A DNA stretch of 64,000 nt. Origin: Limnomonas spitsbergensis (taxonomy: Eukaryota > Chlorophyta > Chlorophyceae > Chlamydomonadales). A program made the translations under genes and the position numbers. The stretch covers positions 3,260,501-3,324,500 of the forward strand of contig JAYJMM010000038.1 of assembly GCA_037349105.1 (NCBI GenBank), written 5' to 3'. Below, in pieces: positions 35,171 through 44,398 of the stretch (position 1 is the stretch's first letter; every line of letters starts with the position of its first letter). The notes under the pieces were generated by a model. The model was not told the origin of the DNA, searched no databases, and saw only the letters and a list, made by a program, of their open reading frames with translations.

Positions 35171-38100
35171 ATGCTGCGCCGTGCTAGAGCTAGGGAACTT
35201 GCTCAGCTGCGCGCTAAGCGTATTGCTATTCTCATTGAGTTTTGGGCCAAGAAAGTCAGGAGATCTCGCAGGGTTCAGAGGATTGCTGATGACAAGCTCA
35301 AGGCTGAACTGCTTAGGTCTGACAGGTTACGAGTTGTGACTTTGAAGATTGATGTCTGTAAATCTGTGCGGTGCCCTGGTCCTGCTATCACTCACAAAAC
35401 GCAGCATCTCCTCAGAATGCAACCCACCATAATGAAATGGATCTTCTATCTCTGGCTGATAGCCACAGCATTCCTGTTCACACCTGTTAACAGTATGAGA
35501 ACTCACAATGCCCCAGCTCAGGTTTTTGATTTAACCCGCAGCATCGCACGAGACCAGTACTCAAGAGAAGTATTAGGATCTTCACTGATCTCGCAGACAG
35601 GTATCTCTTACTCAGCAGATATTCAGCATTACACAGATCCAGCGTTGTTGAATGACCTGTTGTCACCTGATGAGCTTCACGAAGGAGTCCCTATTGAGGG
35701 ATCTTGGTCTTTAGATAATATGACACCTGACAGCCCAGCAGATCCTGTAGAACCTGATAAACATTTCAAGATGGAACAAGGTTGGACCCTGGGCAATCAT
35801 GCTGATATTAGTGAGATTGAGAGGCAGCAGTTCCAGGATGAACTAGGAGATATTATCCAGGCACAAAGCGCTTATAAATTGTCTGACTTGACAGGTTATG
35901 AAGGATCAGTTCTTCCCTTCACCATAGGTCCCCCTGGAGAGACTATAACTTTGCCCCCAGGTATTATTCTCAGAAAGGCTCGCAGGAGGTCACCCATGGA
36001 GAAAGAAGTTATGGACGAACACATGACCCCTCTCATGGAAGCTGGATTCATCAGTGAGTGTCCTCGGCCCCTTATGATACATGAAGCAGTTATAGCTGCC
36101 AAGAAGGATCCCGTGACTGGCGCTTGGACTGATAAAAGATGCTGTATTAATTATGGTAAAGCATCTGGAGGTATTAATGCCTTTACACCTCCTGATGTGT
36201 ACCCTCTACCCCTGCCTGAAGAACTGTTTGGAAGAACTGAAGGTTGTACTGTATTCTCCGTTTGTGATATGAAATCTGGTTTCGGTCAAACTTCACTGTC
36301 TGAAGAATGCAGGGACATGACTGCGTTCTGGTGGAATGATCGGTGTTGGAAAACTAACCGAAATACCTTTGGCCTTACTAATATGCCTGCATACTTCCAG
36401 AGAGTCATGAATACTGTAATAACTGAAGCAGGCCTTGATCACTGTTGTGTATGTTTTATAGATGATATCCTGGTCTTTACCAAAGATCTTGCATCACACA
36501 AAGCTGCACTGAAACTACTGTTTGCTGCCCTCAAGAATTGTCATATGAAGGTGCATCCAGGAAAATGCAAGTTTCTGTTTAACAGCCTGGAGTACCTGGG
36601 CCATATGATTGGAACCACAGGTATTTCACCTAGTGAAACCAAGGTCTTGGCAATCAGGGCTTTACCCACGCCCACTACTGTGCATGAACTGCGTCGTGTC
36701 ATTGGCTTTGCTAATTATTACCGATGTTATGTTCCTAACTTTTCTGTCATCTCCAGCCCCCTTACAGAGTTGTTTAAGAAGGACACTCCTTGGCTGTGGA
36801 CAGCTGAGAGGGATAAGGCATGGGAACACCTAAAAGATGAACTCTGCAAACCTGGTAACGCATTGCGCACACCTGATAAAAATCGCCGTTACATCCTTCA
36901 CACAGATTGGTCCCAGAAAGGCATGTCAGCCGTTCTGGGTCAAAAAGATGATGATGGAAAGGAATATCTAGTAGCCTGCATCAGCAGGACTTGCAATGTG
37001 CATGAGGCTAATTATGGGTCTTACAAGGGAGAAATGTTAGCCGCAGTATGGGGAGTGAGAGCCTTCCGCTATTATCTGCTTGGGGCTAAAATACCATTTC
37101 TAATAATAAGCGATCATAAAGGGTTGTCTTGGCTTATGTCTAATAAAGAATTAGAGGGGCAGTATGCCCGCTGGTCTGTCATGCTCTCGCCGTTCTCATA
37201 TGAGCTTGAATACAAACCAGGTGTTAAACATATTGTTGCCGATGTCCCCAGCAGGTTCCCTGTTCAGTCAGATCTGGACTGGACAGGCACAAAAGAGAGT
37301 CACTTCGCAACGACGTGGCCCTTTTCCTACAACTCTGCATTCTGTGGATCAGGTGTAGACACTGATTTGACTGCTAATAGTTCTAAAAGAGCGTATTCCC
37401 TTATGGCTGCTTGTTTGTCTAGAACGCCCCAGAGTGCAGTCCCGTGGGGATTTGCCATAGAACCATTTGGTCCTGCAATAGATCCTGATCCAGCTCCTGA
37501 TAAGGAGCAAGGTGTTGCTGGATTGCAAATGATTTCTGAGGATGCTGAAATGTCTTTTCCTTCACCTACCGAGTGGCCAGGCCTACCTAGAACCCGAGCC
37601 ATATGGCCTTCTCCCACCTTCGGCTCATCTGTTACAAACCACATTCATTCGTTGGCTACTAAACTGATGATTCCTGATGACACGGATGATATGAGTTGCT
37701 GTAATGCATTTGATACTGCAGCTGCCTTTGATTTTGAAATCAATGGCATTTCCTCATTTTCCACTCGCATTCATGTGCCGCAGATGGACACGCTATCGGA
37801 GAAACAAAAAGCTCTAAGGGGAACAGCTTCTTCAAGAGTTGAAGATTGCCGTTTGCTTTTGCAGGATTTGCCTCCTTCCCACTATACTTTACTGCAGGTG
37901 CAAGAACTGTCAGAAGAAGGCAATCCTACTGAAAAAGGGATTCGCTCAATAAATTCTACACCTGTTCCTCAAACCAGCATTCTTACTGCTGTGCAAGAAG
38001 GTGTGTCACTGATTGAACTGTTTGGTGGTATGTGCGGAGGGTTAGAATGCATGCTGAGAAATGGCATCCGCATCAACCACTATTACTATGCTGACATTGA

Positions 38101-41100
38101 TAATAGTGCAAGGGTTTGTGCCAAACACAGACTTAAGTTGCTCATGGAGGAATATCCCAATCTGTTGGGTCATGATGCTATTGCTGGCACATTCAACCAA
38201 CTGCCACAGGATGTGTACGAAATAAATGAAAGACATCTCATTAACATTGGATGCCTTGATGGTACCCAATGGATGCTAACAGCAGGGTTTATGTGCACTG
38301 ACCTGTCCTCTGCAGGAAAACGTACAGGATTACAAGGAGAGAAAAGTTCCACATTTTCCCCTCTTATTAAAATTCTAGGATCTCTGCAGCATATGCAACA
38401 AGGGAGACGACCACCCATGTACCTAATTGAGAATGTTGCTGTACAATTTGCTATTGCAAAATCGCAGGCTATGACAGCAGGATTCCAGGAACTTACGGAG
38501 AGGCTGGGACACACTGTGTGTTTTGACGCTGTTGCTGTAGGTAGCTATGCCCACAGGCTGCGTAATTATTGGCAAAATATATGTTCCCCTGCTTCTTTGC
38601 AGTTGGTTATGATGTCCTTTGTCCGTGATGATACATTGCGCCTGACTGACATATTGGACCATGGAAGAAATCCCCGTACCTGTTTTAAAGTCAACAGGTA
38701 CCCATATCATCCAGCCAATATATTGAACGAACCTCTACGAGTTTTTCCTACAATGGTTGCTAGGATTGAATCTTATGCGTTCCGTCCCAACCCTGAATAT
38801 GAACCTGGACTTGTTTTAGAAACTGATCAAGCAGGAATTGTCACTAGACACGCCCTGACTATTCATGAGCGTGAACGTGCCATGGGATATGAGACTGACT
38901 GTACTGCTGGCAAGGATCTGATCTTTTCTGTGCGTCACAGGATAGTTGGAGGTGCTTTTGATGCTAATGCTGTCAGTCATCTGCTTGCTGTTGGAATTGC
39001 AATTCGATTTGCAAATGTTCCGCCTTCGCAGGAAATTTTTTCTGCATTCAATAACTTTCTCCCTCACTCCTTTGCCACTTCAGAACTGGAGCTGGGGGGG
39101 GATAGTGATCAGATATCTCAGCAGCTTAATCATTTATTTGCTGCTGGAGATTCTCTGATCTTACATGCAGCTCAGTCCTTAGCGGCTGAGTTCATAGAAC
39201 AACCCATGACTCGTGAGGAAGAGTCTCAATCATTTGCAGATATCTGGTTGGATAACAATGCTATGCAATATTTGAGGCGTTCCACTGACACAATGTTGCC
39301 CTTGCTGACCCCTGTAGAACGCAAGCGTCTTCAACGACGAGCTGCGCTCTATCTCTGGTCTTCAGAAAAGAATATTCTATATCGACGAATGCCAGGCGGT
39401 ACAACCAAGGTGGTACCACCCCCTGGTGACCGGTTGGCACTCGTGCACAAAATGCATGTAGAAAATGGTCATTATGGCAGGCGCCGCACGACGGGGCTTG
39501 TCATGATGACTCACTGGTGGGTTGGTTTATATAACGACTGCAAAAGAGTGGTCCAGTGCTGCGAGGCCTGTGATTACACTAAAGTATCGTTTAATGCTAT
39601 GCAGCCCGTTATGCATCCCTTACCCATCAGAGGACTTATGTACCGCTGGCACCTGGATCTTTCTGGTCCTTATACGGCCTCTAACCGTGGCCACACCTAT
39701 GTTATGGTAGCTGTAGAAAGCTACTCTAAATGGATTGAGGTCTTTCCTATGACTGCTAAATCATATAAAGAAGTAGCTTACCATTTCCTGCACGGCATAT
39801 TGGCACGATTTGGGGCATGCGCTGAAGTTGTCACAGACGGTGGTGGGGAGTTTCAGGGTGAAATGGACTCGCTGCTTGTCCGTGCCATGATTGATCATAG
39901 AGTCACCAGTTCTTTCCATCCCCAAGCCAATGGGCAAGCGGAAAGGCTGGTAAAGACTGTCAAAACTGCATTATCAAGGCACTTGCACGTCTCAAGAGAG
40001 CCTCGAGAATGGGACATGTATTTACCCTGGATAGCACTCGGGTACCGAGTCACTAAGCATGCTAGCACCTTGATGAGTCCCTACCAGCTGCTGTTTTCCT
40101 GTGAACCAGTCATCCCTCCCGCTATCATGGAAAGGTTGAATGGGGATCAGGCAGTGGATTACCTGGATGTGGATGCTGCTGCTGAACTTGTACTGTCCCG
40201 TTCTGAATTGCTAGCCAAGAACTGCGTGATGGTCGGCCAGAATCTTCTGGTTGCTCAACAGCGAGATACCCTGCGTTACGCAAGGCTTCGTAGTGGAGGT
40301 TACCTCCCATCAATAGCTAAGTATACTGAGGGGCAGTTTGTGTATGTGCGGGATGAGAACCGGCTGCACTCCACTGCAAGACCTTACGTGCTTCGAGTGT
40401 TTGATGTCCGGCCAAGTGGAGTCATTATCCTGGTTGGTCGCAATGGGGTGACTGTGGCTGAAAACGCTATTAACTGCGCACCATGTCATCTGCCCATAGA
40501 GGGACTCTTACCCCCATCCAAAAGATGGCAAAAGCCAGCACTAGACTTCCCTTGCCAGAGATGTCTGCTGCCTGATAATGCTAAGAAAATGATTCTGTGT
40601 GGCAGTTGTGGTCGAGGCACTCACACGTATTGTTTGGTACCACGGCTTACTACTGTCCCTGCTGGTTACTGGATTTGTGAGCAATGTAGGACTGCTGGAG
40701 CTGATGCTACTGGTGCTGCAAGACGTGATGTTGCGGCGGAGCTGGAGGAACCAGCGGCCGCTGTGACAGGTTACCAGCTGCGGCCTGCTAAGCAAAAGAA
40801 GGCAGGAAGGGTGATGGGAGCCGCCAATGGCGGTGGCCTTGGTGAGGATGAAGGAGAAGGACCCGCGGAAGACAGGGAAGATGACGCAGATTGTCTTGCC
40901 GGGACCGCCGCAGGCGGTGCCGGAAGCAATGCGAATGAGCCTGTCGGGACCGGCGCAGTTGTCAGCAAAGGGGAAATCACTGAGGAGGCGCAACCTGATG
41001 ATCAGCGCCCTACCCGTGCATCCGTGAGAATCCGCGTCCCCAACAAGAGGTTCGAAAGTCATGTCACTCATCCTTGGGTGCCCTCAGATTTCATCAACTG

Positions 41101-41803
41101 GGGTGTTCGCGGAGATGCGGTGGATGCCCTCAAGTCCTTGATGCCTGGAGTGTGGCGAGAGCGCGATGAGGCTGCGGTCTACTTGGGCAACAGGGTGCCG
41201 GGAGGATGTTCGTACCAACTCCACCCTCCTTCACCCCTCACCATTGAAGACAGCGACTGCAACACCCTGCTGGACTGCCTTGACCTATCCCTGTCCCCCA
41301 GCATTCTCTTGCTGTTCAAGGATAATGGGCAAGCCACTGAACTTCTGCAGAACAGCCAGCTTTACCCTTACCCTCGATCCCTCCACGTTCTTACCAATTC
41401 GGGCATTGGTGTCAACGTCCCTGCAGACTACTGTTCTGATCCGCTGCAACCCTCCACCTACGAGTTTCTGCTGCGACAACACGGGCTGCACGTTCTTATC
41501 ACAAACCCTCCGGATGAATACGCTGATATCTCCTGTGCCCTTGCGGTCAAGTACGCGCGTCATGTGGCCTGCTGCCTAGTCACCCAAGATTTCCTAAAGT
41601 GCCATCCTGCAAGGTTTGAGTGGCTATCCCAGCTACGGAGAGAAAGGCGGCTTGTCATTTTGCAGTCTGTCAGCTTCACAGCAGGTCTGGGAGTTAAACG
41701 GTCCATTCACGGTTGCTGTAGCAATAAAGTATGGATCCTTGTGTTTGCATCGGCAGCTATCCGCGCTCGCATGATCCCACCAATGCACACGTTCATCCGT
41801 TGA
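35171..41803 (+). CDS. pol: Pol polyprotein with RT, RNase H, C5 DNA methyltransferase, integrase and PHD finger (plus copy)
   Basis: 2210 residues from the ATG at 35171; the frame is open slightly upstream to an acceptor (CCCTTTGCAG) at 35150. Domains match the minus-strand copy (51031-44399), where they are described in full. RT catalytic Asp are at 366 and 431-432 (FIDDIL), RNase H Asp at 579, methyltransferase Cys at 1042 and ENV Glu at 1087, integrase D1496/D1556/E1591, PHD finger about 1793-1843. The only difference noticed from the other copy is Ser instead of Tyr at the codon around 37326. Although intact, this copy lacks gag and protease upstream, so it would depend on the complete element. 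Confidence 0.93.
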   Translation: MLRRARARELAQLRAKRIAILIEFWAKKVRRSRRVQRIADDKLKAELLRSDRLRVVTLKIDVCKSVRCPGPAITHKTQHLLRMQPTIMKWIFYLWLIATAFLFTPVNSMRTHNAPAQVFDLTRSIARDQYSREVLGSSLISQTGISYSADIQHYTDPALLNDLLSPDELHEGVPIEGSWSLDNMTPDSPADPVEPDKHFKMEQGWTLGNHADISEIERQQFQDELGDIIQAQSAYKLSDLTGYEGSVLPFTIGPPGETITLPPGIILRKARRRSPMEKEVMDEHMTPLMEAGFISECPRPLMIHEAVIAAKKDPVTGAWTDKRCCINYGKASGGINAFTPPDVYPLPLPEELFGRTEGCTVFSVCDMKSGFGQTSLSEECRDMTAFWWNDRCWKTNRNTFGLTNMPAYFQRVMNTVITEAGLDHCCVCFIDDILVFTKDLASHKAALKLLFAALKNCHMKVHPGKCKFLFNSLEYLGHMIGTTGISPSETKVLAIRALPTPTTVHELRRVIGFANYYRCYVPNFSVISSPLTELFKKDTPWLWTAERDKAWEHLKDELCKPGNALRTPDKNRRYILHTDWSQKGMSAVLGQKDDDGKEYLVACISRTCNVHEANYGSYKGEMLAAVWGVRAFRYYLLGAKIPFLIISDHKGLSWLMSNKELEGQYARWSVMLSPFSYELEYKPGVKHIVADVPSRFPVQSDLDWTGTKESHFATTWPFSYNSAFCGSGVDTDLTANSSKRAYSLMAACLSRTPQSAVPWGFAIEPFGPAIDPDPAPDKEQGVAGLQMISEDAEMSFPSPTEWPGLPRTRAIWPSPTFGSSVTNHIHSLATKLMIPDDTDDMSCCNAFDTAAAFDFEINGISSFSTRIHVPQMDTLSEKQKALRGTASSRVEDCRLLLQDLPPSHYTLLQVQELSEEGNPTEKGIRSINSTPVPQTSILTAVQEGVSLIELFGGMCGGLECMLRNGIRINHYYYADIDNSARVCAKHRLKLLMEEYPNLLGHDAIAGTFNQLPQDVYEINERHLINIGCLDGTQWMLTAGFMCTDLSSAGKRTGLQGEKSSTFSPLIKILGSLQHMQQGRRPPMYLIENVAVQFAIAKSQAMTAGFQELTERLGHTVCFDAVAVGSYAHRLRNYWQNICSPASLQLVMMSFVRDDTLRLTDILDHGRNPRTCFKVNRYPYHPANILNEPLRVFPTMVARIESYAFRPNPEYEPGLVLETDQAGIVTRHALTIHERERAMGYETDCTAGKDLIFSVRHRIVGGAFDANAVSHLLAVGIAIRFANVPPSQEIFSAFNNFLPHSFATSELELGGDSDQISQQLNHLFAAGDSLILHAAQSLAAEFIEQPMTREEESQSFADIWLDNNAMQYLRRSTDTMLPLLTPVERKRLQRRAALYLWSSEKNILYRRMPGGTTKVVPPPGDRLALVHKMHVENGHYGRRRTTGLVMMTHWWVGLYNDCKRVVQCCEACDYTKVSFNAMQPVMHPLPIRGLMYRWHLDLSGPYTASNRGHTYVMVAVESYSKWIEVFPMTAKSYKEVAYHFLHGILARFGACAEVVTDGGGEFQGEMDSLLVRAMIDHRVTSSFHPQANGQAERLVKTVKTALSRHLHVSREPREWDMYLPWIALGYRVTKHASTLMSPYQLLFSCEPVIPPAIMERLNGDQAVDYLDVDAAAELVLSRSELLAKNCVMVGQNLLVAQQRDTLRYARLRSGGYLPSIAKYTEGQFVYVRDENRLHSTARPYVLRVFDVRPSGVIILVGRNGVTVAENAINCAPCHLPIEGLLPPSKRWQKPALDFPCQRCLLPDNAKKMILCGSCGRGTHTYCLVPRLTTVPAGYWICEQCRTAGADATGAARRDVAAELEEPAAAVTGYQLRPAKQKKAGRVMGAANGGGLGEDEGEGPAEDREDDADCLAGTAAGGAGSNANEPVGTGAVVSKGEITEEAQPDDQRPTRASVRIRVPNKRFESHVTHPWVPSDFINWGVRGDAVDALKSLMPGVWRERDEAAVYLGNRVPGGCSYQLHPPSPLTIEDSDCNTLLDCLDLSLSPSILLLFKDNGQATELLQNSQLYPYPRSLHVLTNSGIGVNVPADYCSDPLQPSTYEFLLRQHGLHVLITNPPDEYADISCALAVKYARHVACCLVTQDFLKCHPARFEWLSQLRRERRLVILQSVSFTAGLGVKRSIHGCCSNKVWILVFASAAIRARMIPPMHTFIR

Positions 41804-42506
41804 TACATTAGCGTACTGCTTTCTTGTGACAGAATTAAACTGAGTTTCCTTCGTTGACTTTGACAATTGACTGTGTACCTGAGCGGAATTATCACTGGAT
41901 CTGGGGGGGGGCTTCTGGGAAATGGGATTTGACTTTACTGGTGCAGAAACTGATGTTTAGGATGATACTTGATTTCAAACAAAACAAAACAAATAAAATT
42001 GTGTGCAGTTTTCAATATCTGGGGGGGGAAGGTTGTTGTGCATAATACGCACTTTTAGGGTTTAGGAGGTGTCTACCGTGAGGTGGCATTCTCATATGCC
42101 TGGCGTGAGCCTATAGGCATCCTCGATCAGGTGTTAGTTAGGTGGTCGGGAAGTTTGAGATGGTGTGGATTGGGAAACCAATTGCACTAGAGCAGGGCTG
42201 ATGTAGTCTTCTGGACTTGGGGTCGATTGGGCCCTGGGGGAAGGTGAACAGTACCGATGGTTAGGAGAACTGGGCTCTTCAGCTTGAAGAGGGTCCCTTA
42301 AAGCGACTGTGGCGAGTTACGGTAATGCGTAAAAGTCACAGCTAACGTACGCATTATATCGGAGGTTATTTTTCCTACCGGTACTTGTGCCCCATGGACT
42401 CTGGGCAGGGCCCAGGGGTGGGAAGTCTGATAACAATACGCAGTTCTTAAAACGCTGTCGTACTTGTTTATTCTTGCCTCCAGTGTTTTTCGACCTGGGG
42501 GGGGAA
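41804..42506 (+). other. 3' untranslated region of the plus copy
   Basis: Non-coding. Contains G-tracts at 41902 and 42020, and the polypurine tract at 42497-42506. Mirrored at 43696-44398. The antisense frame 42552-42298 is open but begins inside sequence B and has no ATG. Confidence 0.7.
42497..42506 (+). promoter_or_regulatory. Polypurine tract candidate (plus copy)
   Basis: GGGGGGGGAA directly precedes the TGTC start of B. In LTR retroelements such a tract primes plus-strand synthesis and sets the start of the 3' terminal repeat. Confidence 0.7.
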
Positions 42507-42567
42507 TGTCTTGTGTTCTTTTCGCTTGGTGCACCCATTCCTTAGGGTGCACCTCTGTGCCGCGACA
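42507..42567 (+). repeat. 61-bp sequence B (plus copy)
   Basis: Follows the polypurine tract and is separated from the partial A by GC, forming the palindrome GACAGCTGTC (42564-42573). Confidence 0.85.
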
Positions 42568-42569
42568 GC

Positions 42570-42861
42570 TGTCACGACGTATGACTGCACCGTGCGTTTG
42601 ACTGCGCCAACTGCTTTTTCGGTTGGAAGTTGTGTGTGAACCTGAACAAGTGTGGGTGCCGACTTAGAGGATTCCGATCTGGGTCCTTTACTTTTTCTTT
42701 CTTACTTTGATCTCACGGCCTACAATAGACTCTTAACGTTTCTAGCTATTGTTCCTGATTATCAATCTGCAAGTTAATCGTCAATCCAAGTCTTACTAAG
42801 GGGAAACTGGCAGAGCAACTAGGCCAACAGCGACTCTATAAGCATCAACAAGTCTCCTGAT
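42570..42861 (+). repeat. Partial terminal repeat A (first 292 bp)
   Basis: Inverted copy of 43341-43632. It breaks off inside A at CCTGAT and runs straight into the ORF4-derived 22 bp of the junction repeat. Confidence 0.9.
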
Positions 42862-42883
42862 GTAATCAAAGAGGTCATTAGGT
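42843..42883 (+). repeat. 41-bp junction repeat (copy 2)
   Basis: Follows the partial A of the plus copy and precedes the bridge CTGTTGAT and A2. Identical to 33492-33532. Confidence 0.85.
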
Positions 42884-42891
42884 CTGTTGAT

Positions 42892-43632
42892 GACTTTTTC
42901 TTTCTTAAACAAGTACTAATAAACTCTTACAGAGCTTATAGTAAGAGCTTCTCGATCCACTGCTGTAACTCAGTGAAATCAGCTCGATAACAGGTGATAG
43001 CTCTTGCTACTTCACCTGGACTTCTTCGATACTGTTGACAAGATCTCGTAAAGCCTCGACACTTGAGGTACTTATGGGGTTCTTGGGACGATCTTGGGCG
43101 ATTGTGGCCGTTGATCTGTGTGATGAGTCGCTTGCTTGGCGACTTCTGATGAGTGAAGATATCTCTGATAAATCAGACGGTCGACTTGGAGCCAAAGGAA
43201 AGGCTGTAGATTGGAGGTGTGATGGTGGGTTGGTGGTAATATCCAGCTGTAAGACTGGAGATATGCCTTGTTAAGAGGCAGGAATAACGCTAATTGCTGC
43301 AGATGGTCGACTGTTGGCCTAGATGCACTGCCAGCTTCGTATCAGGAGACTTGTTGATGCTTATAGAGTCGCTGTTGGCCTAGTTGCTCTGCCAGTTTCC
43401 CCTTAGTAAGACTTGGATTGACGATTAACTTGCAGATTGATAATCAGGAACAATAGCTAGAAACGTTAAGAGTCTATTGTAGGCCGTGAGATCAAAGTAA
43501 GAAAGAAAAAGTAAAGGACCCAGATCGGAATCCTCTAAGTCGGCACCCACACTTGTTCAGGTTCACACACAACTTCCAACCGAAAAAGCAGTTGGCGCAG
43601 TCAAACGCACGGTGCAGTCATACGTCGTGACA
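42892..43632 (-). repeat. Terminal repeat A2 (741 bp)
   Basis: Direct repeat of 58630-59370 at a constant offset of 15738 with no gaps seen. In the minus sense it runs from TGTCACGACG to GAAAAAGTC. Together with B1 and GC it would form an 804-bp 3' LTR (43695-42892) if B is the start of the LTR. Confidence 0.92.
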
Positions 43633-43634
43633 GC

Positions 43635-43695
43635 TGTCGCGGCACAGAGGTGCACCCTAAGGAATGGGTGCACCAAGCGAAAAGAACACAAGACA
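43635..43695 (-). repeat. 61-bp sequence B1
   Basis: In the minus sense it lies between the polypurine tract (43705-43696) and GC-A2. The B1-A2 junction reads GACA-GC-TGTC, as in a joined-end circle. Confidence 0.88.
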
Positions 43696-43705
43696 TTCCC
43701 CCCCC
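43696..43705 (-). promoter_or_regulatory. Polypurine tract candidate (complete copy)
   Basis: GGGGGGGGAA on the minus strand, immediately before TGTCTTGTG of B1. Confidence 0.7.
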
Positions 43706-44398
43706 AGGTCGAAAAACACTGGAGGCAAGAATAAACAAGTACGACAGCGTTTTAAGAACTGCGTATTGTTATCAGACTTCCCACCCCTGGGCCCTGCCCA
43801 GAGTCCATGGGGCACAAGTACCGGTAGGAAAAATAACCTCCGATATAATGCGTACGTTAGCTGTGACTTTTACGCATTACCGTAACTCGCCACAGTCGCT
43901 TTAAGGGACCCTCTTCAAGCTGAAGAGCCCAGTTCTCCTAACCATCGGTACTGTTCACCTTCCCCCAGGGCCCAATCGACCCCAAGTCCAGAAGACTACA
44001 TCAGCCCTGCTCTAGTGCAATTGGTTTCCCAATCCACACCATCTCAAACTTCCCGACCACCTAACTAACACCTGATCGAGGATGCCTATAGGCTCACGCC
44101 AGGCATATGAGAATGCCACCTCACGGTAGACACCTCCTAAACCCTAAAAGTGCGTATTATGCACAACAACCTTCCCCCCCCAGATATTGAAAACTGCACA
44201 CAATTTTATTTGTTTTGTTTTGTTTGAAATCAAGTATCATCCTAAACATCAGTTTCTGCACCAGTAAAGTCAAATCCCATTTCCCAGAAGCCCCCCCCCA
44301 GATCCAGTGATAATTCCGCTCAGGTACACAGTCAATTGTCAAAGTCAACGAAGGAAACTCAGTTTAATTCTGTCACAAGAAAGCAGTACGCTAATGTA
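43706..44398 (-). other. 3' untranslated region of the complete copy
   Basis: Non-coding sequence between the pol stop and the polypurine tract, mirror of 41804-42496. It carries further G8-G9 tracts in the sense strand. Confidence 0.7.

Larger units (their letters stand above)
33507..42861 (+). repeat. Left arm of a 9355-bp inverted repeat
   Basis: Base n here pairs with base 86202-n on the other arm (43341-52695) from end to end, so there is no net insertion or deletion. The single difference I noticed is at 37326 (C) against 48876, changing Ser to Tyr in pol. The spacer is only 479 bp. Confidence 0.93.

Noticed and set aside
42298..42552. 84-residue antisense frame over the polypurine tract (also 43650-43904)
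   Set aside because: Starts with a non-ATG inside sequence B, runs opposite to pol, and spans signals needed in cis; most likely chance.
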